Part shown: piece after piece, positions 42,978 through 49,846 of the stretch
Layout: each line of letters starts with the position of its first letter
Position numbering within the stretch: the stretch's first letter is position 1
Assembly (NCBI RefSeq): GCF_018403745.1
Contig: NZ_BOVP01000003.1
Location: 62,001-126,000 of the forward strand
Length of the DNA stretch: 64,000 nt
From: Lactococcus formosensis
GTDB lineage: Bacteria > Bacillota > Bacilli > Lactobacillales > Streptococcaceae
Reading direction: 5' to 3'
Program-made: the position numbers and the translations under genes
Notes under the pieces: generated by a model
Databases searched by the model: none
What the model was told of the DNA's origin: nothing
Seen by the model: only the letters and a program-made list of their open reading frames with translations

Positions 42978-43129
42978 CAAAACAAATAATTCTAGCTGTT
43001 TGTATCCTTTTCGTATCGTATGATTTAGTTCAGGGGAGCTATAGCGTTCTACCCGGAATAATAATAGCACTCATTGTAGTTCCTGAAGGGTATCTCGCAT
43101 ATAAAAACATAAAAAACAAAAAGAAATAA
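42965..43129 (+). CDS. Small membrane protein lacking an AUG/GUG/UUG start
   Basis: A frame of 54 codons with two hydrophobic segments (LTKQIILAVCILFVSYDL and VLPGIIIALIVVPEGYLAY) and a lysine-rich end (NIKNKKK), which looks like a genuine small membrane protein. After the upstream in-frame stop there is no ATG, GTG or TTG; the only start-like codon with a ribosome site (GGGGAAGG) is ATT at 42965. Production by a -1 shift from the preceding ORF, an ATT start, or pseudogenisation are the alternatives. A bidirectional terminator follows. Confidence 0.5.
   Translation: MFKLTKQIILAVCILFVSYDLVQGSYSVLPGIIIALIVVPEGYLAYKNIKNKKK
42968..42974 (+). other. Candidate -1 frameshift heptamer T TTA AAT
   Basis: The zero frame reads T TTA AAT TAA, so X XXY YYZ with X=T, Y=A lies directly before the stop; slipping -1 continues into the membrane-protein frame (LTKQ...). 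Confidence 0.4.
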
Positions 43130-43173
43130 AAAAGCTTACTAACTGGCGTCATAGCCATTCAGTAAGCTTTTTT
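43128..43173. terminator. Bidirectional terminator
   Basis: AAAAAAGCTTACT and AGTAAGCTTTTTT flank an inner TGGC/GCCA stem. It serves the plus-strand small membrane gene and the minus-strand gene at 43149-43601, whose stop lies inside it. Confidence 0.88.
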
Positions 43174-43601
43174 GTATTTTTATCATTGGTCAAACATTTT
43201 TTATTTTGGGATTCTTGCGCTTTATTAAAAATTTTTGAACCTTCTTTGACATATTTTATTTTGTTAAAAGAAAATATCCCATTAGTGTATGAATAATTAG
43301 CAGTAATACCTGTATAAATTTTTTTGCTCTTTATATTAATTCTGGCTGTATCCTTATAGTCGGTTTCATTATTAGTTTTTGAATAAAAGATAACAGTACT
43401 GTCTTCTATTTCCATCATCATAGTTTTTGTATAAGTATTGTGTTTATCATTATAGCAATAATAAAGACCATTCAAAGAAGACTCCGGCTTTTGCTGAGAA
43501 GTACTTGTATTATGATTTAAATTGTTTATGATTATAACGCTTCCAAAAGCGAGCAAGATAATTATAATATCTAAAATGAGGTATACTTTCTTCTTTGACA
43601 A
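43149..43601 (-). CDS. Hypothetical membrane-anchored protein
   Basis: 150 residues with one N-terminal transmembrane segment (YLILDIIIILLAFGSVIII, about 7-25), a Ser/Thr/Gln linker, then an extracytoplasmic part with many Tyr, Asn and Lys. No lipobox. The ATG follows GAGAG. Not recognised; it is AT-rich with Lys/Asn-rich composition like its surroundings. Confidence 0.65.
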   Translation of the reverse strand: MSKKKVYLILDIIIILLAFGSVIIINNLNHNTSTSQQKPESSLNGLYYCYNDKHNTYTKTMMMEIEDSTVIFYSKTNNETDYKDTARINIKSKKIYTGITANYSYTNGIFSFNKIKYVKEGSKIFNKAQESQNKKCLTNDKNTKKLTEWL

Positions 43602-43741
43602 CAGCTCTCTCCAAGATTATTTTAGCATTTACCGTACATTCTATCATAGATATTTCTATGCTTTATACTATGAAGATTATGTTTTTTATAAAATTATAAT
43701 AATGTTCGATATAGATGAATTATGGAACGAATATCTGAAAT

Positions 43742-43780
43742 AAAAAGTGCTTAGGAAACCACCTGTTTTTTTCTGAGCAC
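43742..43780 (-). terminator. Intrinsic terminator of lutABC
   Basis: On the minus strand GTGCTCAG and CTAAGCAC pair (one mismatch) and are followed by five T. Confidence 0.65.
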
Positions 43781-43800
43781 GCCTTGCTTACAATAAATAC

Positions 43801-44484
43801 TTATAAATCTTTAACGATAACGTAATTAATTTCCAAAGGACCGTGAAGCCCAACTACAAGCTGCATTTCAATATCACCAGAATTTGATGGTCCAGAAATA
43901 AAATGCAGTGTTGAACCAGGCTTTTTATTTTCATCCAGCCAAGTTGCAGCTTGTGTAGAGCGTGGAACCATACGGCTAAGGGGAATCACAGAAATATAAT
44001 GAGTAGGTAAAAAGTGCAAAGAACGCCCTTGACCAGCTTCTGATTCCACCACAATTGTGGCTGATTCGGCAAGGAAAAATTTAGGGACGGCTACAACAAC
44101 ATTCGAATTTTGAGCAGCATTAATATTTTCTTCCCGTTTTTCTTTACCAATTTTCCATTTGACCAATTGGTCTGAAATAATATTAACCCCTAGTTTTTCC
44201 AGCTTATCTGTTGAAGGAATCATGATCTGCCCACCACCAGATTTGTCAATTAAACCGTGAATTATCTCATTCATTTCTGAAGAAGTTGTTTCCACTAGGT
44301 TCGCTGAAACGCGACGCGCTTGTTCCTTGGCAAGTTCGAGTAATTCGTCAGTGCTTAAATCTGCCAAATGTGTTTGGGGAAGGTCTGAAATGAGAGTATA
44401 TGGTTCAAATGGCAGTTCTACACCACCACGTTTTTTTAACAATGTGTCTAAAAATTGAGTCCGATTTTCAATAGTTCCTGTCAT
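43801..44484 (-). CDS. lutC: Lactate utilisation protein LutC (LUD domain)
   Basis: Third component of the LutABC iron-sulfur complex that oxidises L-lactate to pyruvate. 227 residues, LUD (DUF162) fold throughout; PSNSGDIEMQLVVGLHGP near the C-terminus is the conserved segment. The start is 2 bases after the lutB stop, so translation is coupled. Last gene of the operon, followed by a terminator. Confidence 0.9.
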   Translation of the reverse strand: MTGTIENRTQFLDTLLKKRGGVELPFEPYTLISDLPQTHLADLSTDELLELAKEQARRVSANLVETTSSEMNEIIHGLIDKSGGGQIMIPSTDKLEKLGVNIISDQLVKWKIGKEKREENINAAQNSNVVVAVPKFFLAESATIVVESEAGQGRSLHFLPTHYISVIPLSRMVPRSTQAATWLDENKKPGSTLHFISGPSNSGDIEMQLVVGLHGPLEINYVIVKDL

Positions 44485-44486
44485 TT

Positions 44487-45959
44487 TTATTTACCTGCCT
44501 TATGTTTTTTATACCAGTGACGAAACTGTTCTTTGTGTGGAGGAGCTATAGGTAAGTCGCGAACATCCGTCCAACCTTTGGCTAGAGCAGGTGCTTTGCT
44601 AACTGCACCGTACTTAAACAAAGAACCTCCAACGCTTACTTCCTTATTTTTGGGTAACATATTGAGACCAGTATGGGCCATCTTCATTGCCATTCCAAAC
44701 ATTGCGGGACTACTTGTGCCTTTTCCAATCGCATTCATTTCAAAATTGACAAAAGAACCGTCGTGATGCATTGACAAATCGTCTTCCATGACTTTACGAT
44801 GTTCAATTAAAAGTTCATGCAAAGGGATTTTTACGGGACAGGTTTCCGTACAAGCCCCGCATAAGGTGGAAGCGTATGGTAAATCACCATATTGTTCATA
44901 ACCTCCTAGCACAGGAGAGAGAACCGAGCCGATCGGACCAGGGTAAATAGAGCCGTAAGCATGACCTCCAATTTGACGATAGACAGGGCAAACATTTAAG
45001 CAAGCGCCGCAGCGGATACACTGTAAGACGGATTCAAAAGCAGTTCCAATCGCATTTGAACGGCCGTTATCAATAATCACAACATGAAAATCCTCCGGCC
45101 CATCAGATTCGTCTTCGGCTTTTTGACCAGCGAAAGTGACATAAGTTGTTAACTTTTGCCCAACAGCTGAGCGCGCAAGCATATTGTCCAAAATTTCAGC
45201 TTCTTTAATAGAGGGAACGATACGTTCCATTCCCATTAACACAATCTGTGTTTTAGGAATAGAAATCGTTAAATCAGCATTCCCTTCATTAGTCGATAAA
45301 TTAATGTCGCCAGTATTGGCGATGGCAAAGTTACACCCAGTGATGCCTACTTCCGACTTCAAGAAAAGTTTACGCATGGTATCACGCGCACATCGTGCAA
45401 GATTAACAGGGTCATTATCTCCCTTATATCCAAGTTTTTGAGCAAAAATTTCACGAATCTGGTCACGATTTTTATGTAAAGCTGGAAAAACAATATGCGA
45501 AGGCTCGTCCCAGTCCGCAACTTGTAATATAAATTCGGCCAAGTCCGTCTCCAAAATTTCCATATCATCGCCGAGTGAGACAAGCATAGGATCAATGTCT
45601 ACTTCAGTGGATACCATTGATTTTGATTTGACAATCTTTTTAGCATTTTTTTCAAGAATAATACGTTTCACATACTCATTAGCTTCCTTAGCATCAGCCG
45701 CAAAGAAGACATGTCCGCCACGAGCGGCTACATTATCCGAAAATTCAGTTAAATAGTGTGGCAAATATTTTAAAGTATGTTGACGGATTGATTCAGCAAT
45801 ATCACGCCATTCTTGCCAATTTCCTAGTTCATCACGTGCAGATTCTCGTTTGTCCCATTGAGCATCTTGTGCTTGTGCAACCGCAGCTTTTGCAAACTGA
45901 TCTTTTTTACTTTCTTCTAAACGTTCAGCGAAAGTTTTTGTACTTGTTGAAAGGCCCAT
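44487..45959 (-). CDS. lutB: Lactate utilisation iron-sulfur protein LutB
   Basis: 490-residue LUD-domain protein with ferredoxin-type 4Fe-4S motifs CIRCGACLNVCPVYR near 305 and CGACTETCPVK near 366. It relays electrons in the LutABC lactate oxidase complex. The N-terminal part (about 60-290) is the LUD domain (CNFAIANTGDINLSTNEGN). The ATG follows AAGGAGGAGAAA. 13 bases after lutA. Confidence 0.93.
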   Translation of the reverse strand: MGLSTSTKTFAERLEESKKDQFAKAAVAQAQDAQWDKRESARDELGNWQEWRDIAESIRQHTLKYLPHYLTEFSDNVAARGGHVFFAADAKEANEYVKRIILEKNAKKIVKSKSMVSTEVDIDPMLVSLGDDMEILETDLAEFILQVADWDEPSHIVFPALHKNRDQIREIFAQKLGYKGDNDPVNLARCARDTMRKLFLKSEVGITGCNFAIANTGDINLSTNEGNADLTISIPKTQIVLMGMERIVPSIKEAEILDNMLARSAVGQKLTTYVTFAGQKAEDESDGPEDFHVVIIDNGRSNAIGTAFESVLQCIRCGACLNVCPVYRQIGGHAYGSIYPGPIGSVLSPVLGGYEQYGDLPYASTLCGACTETCPVKIPLHELLIEHRKVMEDDLSMHHDGSFVNFEMNAIGKGTSSPAMFGMAMKMAHTGLNMLPKNKEVSVGGSLFKYGAVSKAPALAKGWTDVRDLPIAPPHKEQFRHWYKKHKAGK

Positions 45960-45972
45960 TTTCTCCTCCTTT

Positions 45973-46740
45973 TTATTTTATAAATGCTGGATTTTTGATT
46001 GCATCTATTCTTTCTAAATCAACATTTGTGTTTAAAATTTCAGCAATATGCATGACTTTAACCTTTTTGCCATCACGATTCAATTTTCCACCGATATTCA
46101 TTAAACAACCTAAATCAGCAGAAATTAAGATTTCGGCACCCGTTGATAAGATATCCCTTGTTTTTTCAGCAACCATCATTTCAGAGATTTCAGGAGATTT
46201 AACGGAGAACGTTCCACCAAAACCGCAACAATTTTCTAAATGAGGCAGCGGAAGAAGCTCAAGTCCCTTGACCTTATCTAATAGGATAAAAGGAGCTTCT
46301 CGTTCACCTAAAATGCGGGTCATGTGACAAGAACGATGGTAAGTTGCCTTCTCGCCATTAAATGTGGCACCAAGATCTTCAAGTCCTAATACTCGATAAA
46401 GAAATTGAGTGAATTCATAGGATTTATTTGCTAAATCAATTGCTTTTTGTTTATAAGGATCACCTTCATCGAACATATGTGGATACTCAGTGAACATCCC
46501 TGAACAAGAGCCGGCTATACCAACCACATAATCAGAAGATTCAAAAGCATCAATCTGGTTTTTGATGGTAGGCATGGATTCCTTAGCTAATCCTGAGTTA
46601 TAAGTAGGTTGTCCACAACAAATTTGTTGTTCAGGTAGGTCTGTTTCAATTCCCAAACGTTCGAGGACTTCAACCATTGCAATTCCAACTTGTGGAAACA
46701 TAAGGTCCATCACACAAGTGGAAAATATTGAAACTTTCAT
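45973..46740 (-). CDS. lutA: Lactate utilisation protein LutA (CCG-domain)
   Basis: 255 residues with two cysteine-rich CCG domains: ICCGQPTYNSG near 41 and ENCCGFGGTFSVK near 168, which coordinate an iron-sulfur cluster as in glycolate oxidase GlpC-type subunits. First gene of the minus-strand lut operon, with AAGGAGAGCTT before ATG and a promoter 70-95 bases upstream. No lctP permease or LutR-type GntR gene adjoins, unlike in Bacillus. Confidence 0.93.
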   Translation of the reverse strand: MKVSIFSTCVMDLMFPQVGIAMVEVLERLGIETDLPEQQICCGQPTYNSGLAKESMPTIKNQIDAFESSDYVVGIAGSCSGMFTEYPHMFDEGDPYKQKAIDLANKSYEFTQFLYRVLGLEDLGATFNGEKATYHRSCHMTRILGEREAPFILLDKVKGLELLPLPHLENCCGFGGTFSVKSPEISEMMVAEKTRDILSTGAEILISADLGCLMNIGGKLNRDGKKVKVMHIAEILNTNVDLERIDAIKNPAFIK

Positions 46741-46807
46741 AAGCTCTCCTTAATATTTTTAAATCTTTATTAAAAATTCGACATTTTTAAGATATGTATG
46801 CTCTTTC

Positions 46808-46836
46808 ATTATAAGCCGATTTTTTTATATTTTCAA
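46808..46836 (-). promoter_or_regulatory. lutA promoter
   Basis: On the minus strand TTGAAA (46836-46831), 17 bases, TATAAT (46813-46808). Confidence 0.7.
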
Positions 46837-46979
46837 AAAAAGGAGGTGTCAAAAGAGTTTGACAGCGTATTTTGATTAAAAATCATTTACGTTTAAAATT
46901 CTGTTTGATGCAGCTCAAAGGGGCAAAAGTGGCCTATAGGAGATCAGCGAAACATAACTGTGCCAAAAGGATTTTAGAA

Positions 46980-46988
46980 TGCTATAAT
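46980..46988 (+). promoter_or_regulatory. Extended -10 promoter giving a likely leaderless mRNA
   Basis: TGCTATAAT (46980-46988) ends six bases before the ATG at 46995; no ribosome site is present. Sequence context nearly copies the one at 13028. Confidence 0.65.
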
Positions 46989-46994
46989 AAGAAT

Positions 46995-47666
46995 ATGAAC
47001 ACTGAAATGAGAGAAAAACTAAGAGTAGCCTCGCTCTTAGCGATGAACGCTGGATTTATGGATGCTTTTTCCTTTTTCCATTTTGATGGGCGCTTCATCG
47101 GAATGCAAACGGGGAACATGATACAGGCAGCGGTTTATTTAGCCAAAGGAGATTTTGTACGTGTAGCAGATTTTATCATTCCTGTTCTCTTCTTTTCTTG
47201 TGGGGTGATTTTTAAAAACATTTATTCTTATTACTTAAGAAAGAAGAACAAGCCAGATACGATTTATTTGCTTTTGTTACAGTGGACAGGCGTGACCGTA
47301 TTTACCTTACTTTACGCTACGGTTTTAAAATTACCCGTTTCCATTTTTGTTGGCTTTTTATCATTCTTCATGGCCATTCAGCACGATACTTTCAGTAAAA
47401 CAAGAGGACTTCCCTACGGAAGTATCATGATGACCGGAAATTTGAAATCAACCATGGTCAACTTAACGAATTACGCACTGACACACGAACAACGCTACCT
47501 ACAAAATTTTCGCGTCTTTGCTAGTCTGGTCGGTGCCTTCTTCCTAGGGACTATTTTAGGTACTTATAGTGCCGATATCTTTGGCAACTGGACTTTGCTT
47601 GTATCCAGCACATTTTTAATTATCGTTTACTTTATGTTAAGGTTTGAAAGAGAGGAGACAATATGA
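46995..47666 (+). CDS. DUF1275 (YoaK-family) membrane protein
   Basis: From ATG 46995, 223 residues, the normal family length, with about six hydrophobic segments. Family motifs NAGFMDAFSFFHFDGRFIGMQTGNM near residue 16 and MTGNLKSTMVNLTNY near 143 are clear. Upstream in-frame codons back to 46872 overlap the promoter and are not part of the gene. The -10 box ends six bases before ATG, so translation is probably leaderless. It overlaps the next gene by 4 bases (ATGA). Transport or other function is unknown. Confidence 0.88.
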   Translation: MNTEMREKLRVASLLAMNAGFMDAFSFFHFDGRFIGMQTGNMIQAAVYLAKGDFVRVADFIIPVLFFSCGVIFKNIYSYYLRKKNKPDTIYLLLLQWTGVTVFTLLYATVLKLPVSIFVGFLSFFMAIQHDTFSKTRGLPYGSIMMTGNLKSTMVNLTNYALTHEQRYLQNFRVFASLVGAFFLGTILGTYSADIFGNWTLLVSSTFLIIVYFMLRFEREETI

Positions 47667-48397
47667 AATTAACAGCACTTGGTGTATGGGGCGGTTATCC
47701 CACACGTGATGCAGGCACAACTTCTTATTTATTACAAAGTGAAGAGGGATTTAATCTTTTATTGGATGCTGGATCACGTGCCGTGACGGAACTTGAGCAT
47801 GAGCTTTCACCCAATGATTTGGATGCAATCATCTTGAGCCACTACCATGAAGACCACATAGCAGACTTGGGCGCTTTACGTCAATATCGTCAGCTACAAA
47901 CAGTGAAACCAGAGATGTTGCCTATTTATGGTCATCAGGAAAATGAATACGAATTTTCAAAATTATCTTTGGAAAATGTCAGTGAGGGAATTGCTTATGA
48001 TGTCGAAAAGGGCACATCTGTCGGCCCCTTTGATATTCAGTTCTTAAAAACAGTGCATCCTGTTATTTGCTACGCGATGCGTATTGTTGAGAGAGCGACA
48101 GGACAGGTCTTAGTTTATACGGGAGATACGGGTTATTTTGCAGAACTTGTTGATTTTTCTAAAGATGCGGATATCTTGCTGGCTGACGTTTATTTCTTCA
48201 AGGATAAGGCCAAAATGCCGAATCACTTGTCCAGTGTAGAAGCTGGGGAAATAGCAGCACAAGCCAATGTGAAAAAACTAATCCTCACACATTTGCCACA
48301 AGTTGGTGACTTGCAAGTATTACGTGAAGAAGCGCAAGAAGCAGCAGGAAATATACCTGTTGACTTGGCTCAACCCCATATGAAATGGACGGTGTGA
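47663..48397 (+). CDS. MBL-fold hydrolase (YhfI/RNase Z-like)
   Basis: 244 residues of the metallo-beta-lactamase fold. The metal motif SHYHEDHIAD near residue 53, GDTGYF near 151 and LTHLPQ near 212 are visible. Members related to YhfI are called ribonuclease Z-like but lack a proven substrate. Coupled to the preceding DUF1275 gene by an ATGA overlap and to tadA by a TGATG overlap, so all three are one operon. Confidence 0.88.
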   Translation: MKLTALGVWGGYPTRDAGTTSYLLQSEEGFNLLLDAGSRAVTELEHELSPNDLDAIILSHYHEDHIADLGALRQYRQLQTVKPEMLPIYGHQENEYEFSKLSLENVSEGIAYDVEKGTSVGPFDIQFLKTVHPVICYAMRIVERATGQVLVYTGDTGYFAELVDFSKDADILLADVYFFKDKAKMPNHLSSVEAGEIAAQANVKKLILTHLPQVGDLQVLREEAQEAAGNIPVDLAQPHMKWTV

Positions 48398-48888
48398 TGG
48401 AGTTTAGTCAGCAAGAAAAAGAATATTTCATGCAGCAAGCACTGCTTGAAGCCCAAAAGGCAGCAGAAAATGAAGAAGTGCCCATCGGCGTGGTTATTGT
48501 ACACGAAGGTGAAATAATTGGACGCGGCTTTAACCGCCGAGAGCTTGATGGCCGTGCTACCCACCATGCAGAAATTTGTGCGATTGAAGCTGCGAACGAA
48601 GCTGTAGGGAACTGGCGTTTATTAGACTGTGCTCTGTTTGTTACTATTGAACCTTGTGTCATGTGTGCTGGAGCCATTGGTTTAGCTCGTATTCCACAAG
48701 TATACTTTGGGGCAACAAATCCCAAGTTCGGAGCAGCTGTAAGTTTGTATCAAATCTTGGAAGATAAACGGCTCAATCATCGTGTAACTGTTGAAAGTGG
48801 CATTTTAGAAGCTGAGTGCGCCGATATCATGAAAGATTTTTTCCAACATCGGAGAAAGAGAAATAAAGAAAAAAAAGAGCAGGTGTAA
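48397..48888 (+). CDS. tadA: tRNA-specific adenosine deaminase
   Basis: Deaminates A34 to inosine in tRNA-Arg(ACG), needed to read CGN codons. 163 residues from ATG 48397, which overlaps the previous stop as TGATG; an in-frame ATG at 48385 is an alternative. Zinc and catalytic residues: THHAEICAIE (His and Glu) near 52 and PCVMCAGA near 84. The Lys-rich C-terminus is encoded inside the terminator hairpin. Essential housekeeping gene. Confidence 0.94.
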   Translation: MEFSQQEKEYFMQQALLEAQKAAENEEVPIGVVIVHEGEIIGRGFNRRELDGRATHHAEICAIEAANEAVGNWRLLDCALFVTIEPCVMCAGAIGLARIPQVYFGATNPKFGAAVSLYQILEDKRLNHRVTVESGILEAECADIMKDFFQHRRKRNKEKKEQV

Positions 48889-48901
48889 CTGTTCTTTTTT
48901 T
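48871..48901 (+). terminator. Intrinsic terminator overlapping the tadA stop
   Basis: AAAAGAGCAG and CTGTTCTTTT (one G-U) with the tadA stop in the loop, then a T run. Confidence 0.85.
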
Positions 48902-48967
48902 AGAGGAAATTTCTGTAAGTTTTTGTTACCATAGACAAAGGATAAAATAGAAAAACGAGGACAACTC

Positions 48968-49429
48968 ATGGACGCCGAAAAAACTCCCAAGCAGCGCTAC
49001 AAAGAAGAAACAGCACCCTATCGCGCGTGGCTCAATAGTATCAGTATTCCTATTGGATTGATTGTACTTTTTATCGCTGTCTTCCTTGGATTTACGATCA
49101 ATGCAGCAGGAGTAATTCTTGTTATCTTCGCGATTGTCACCCATGTTGGTTATGCAAGGATACACGCACCTAAAATCTGCCATGTAGCACCCATTCTTTA
49201 TTATGTTTACAATGTATTGTCTATTTTTTATGTGATGACGCTCATTGCGCAACCCCAAGGTAGTATGCTTGTAGCTATTCTTTCTCTGATAAATTTTGTC
49301 CTACTGATTTTGGTGATTGTCTTTTACTTTATCGGAGCAAATGCTATCAAGAAACAATTTCCAACCATGAAAGAAGATTATGAACGTGCCATGGAAGTTT
49401 ATAAAGAGCGGAAATCATCAGGAAAATGA
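48968..49429 (+). CDS. Hypothetical small membrane protein
   Basis: 153 residues with about four hydrophobic segments (SIPIGLIVLFIAVFLGF, GVILVIFAIVTHVGY, and two in the second half) between charged ends. The ATG lies downstream of GAGGACAACTC, a usable ribosome site. I recognise no family. Located between tadA and the SRP RNA gene. Confidence 0.75.
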   Translation: MDAEKTPKQRYKEETAPYRAWLNSISIPIGLIVLFIAVFLGFTINAAGVILVIFAIVTHVGYARIHAPKICHVAPILYYVYNVLSIFYVMTLIAQPQGSMLVAILSLINFVLLILVIVFYFIGANAIKKQFPTMKEDYERAMEVYKERKSSGK

Positions 49430-49455
49430 TAAAATTCTTTTGATAAAGTCAAAGC

Positions 49456-49485
49456 TTGTCAAAACAAGAAGAAGTATGTTATAAT
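49456..49485 (+). promoter_or_regulatory. SRP RNA promoter
   Basis: TTGTCA (49456-49461), 18 bases, TATAAT (49480-49485). Confidence 0.7.
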
Positions 49486-49491
49486 AAATTT

Positions 49492-49570
49492 CGGAGCAAT
49501 AAGTTTCTTACGAAGCGTGTCAGGACCTGACGGTAGCAGCACTAAGTATGGAGCTTATGTGCTCTTTTTT
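49492..49570 (+). ncRNA. ffs: Signal recognition particle RNA (small type)
   Basis: The conserved domain IV hairpin is plain: GTGTCAGGACC, tetraloop TGAC, GGTAGCAGCAC (49517-49542), which includes the Ffh-binding asymmetric and symmetric internal loops (CAGG / AGCAG). Outer ends GAGCAATAAG and CTTATGTGCTC pair. A run of nine or more T after GCTC terminates it. Length of about 70-80 bases fits the short SRP RNA of lactobacilli and streptococci. The tetraloop is of the URRC class instead of the common GGAA. Confidence 0.93.
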
Positions 49571-49700
49571 TTTGTTGTCAAAAATAATTTATTTTAACTT
49601 CATACCGTAGTAAAACGTTATTAAAAAGCTTTTTCATTTGTCTTCGTATTAAACATAGCGTGTGCTATACTTAATGTGCAAAAAACTAGTAATGATTATA

Positions 49701-49732
49701 AAAAGTATAGTTATATCTGGCTATGCTTTTTT
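49701..49732 (+). terminator. Orphan intrinsic terminator
   Basis: AAAAGTATAG and CTATGCTTTT (one G-U) around a 10-base loop, followed by T. No gene precedes it apart from ffs, which has its own T run. Confidence 0.7.
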
Positions 49733-49766
49733 AAGTCCATCTTCCAGTTATTCCGAAAGTGAAACT

Positions 49767-49795
49767 AAAAAAACCACCCCTTGTAAGGATGGTTT
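49767..49795 (-). terminator. Intrinsic terminator of the family 8 lyase gene
   Basis: On the minus strand AAACCATCC and GGGTGGTTT pair (one G-U) around a 7-base loop, then seven T. Confidence 0.85.
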
Positions 49796-49846
49796 GACTT
49801 GAAAAAGTCGAATAAGCAATATAAATTATATGCCTATTAACGAAAA

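Larger units (their letters stand above)
49571..49846. other. Intergenic region between ffs and the lyase gene
   Basis: Contains an extended -10 (TGCTATACT, 49663-49671) and a terminator (49701-49732) that could bound a 55-base RNA, then the minus-strand terminator of the lyase gene (49767-49795). Confidence 0.5.

Noticed and set aside
43522..43743. 73-codon plus-strand ORF overlapping the start of the minus-strand gene
   Set aside because: Antisense to the membrane-anchored gene over its first half, no ribosome site, composition follows AT content.
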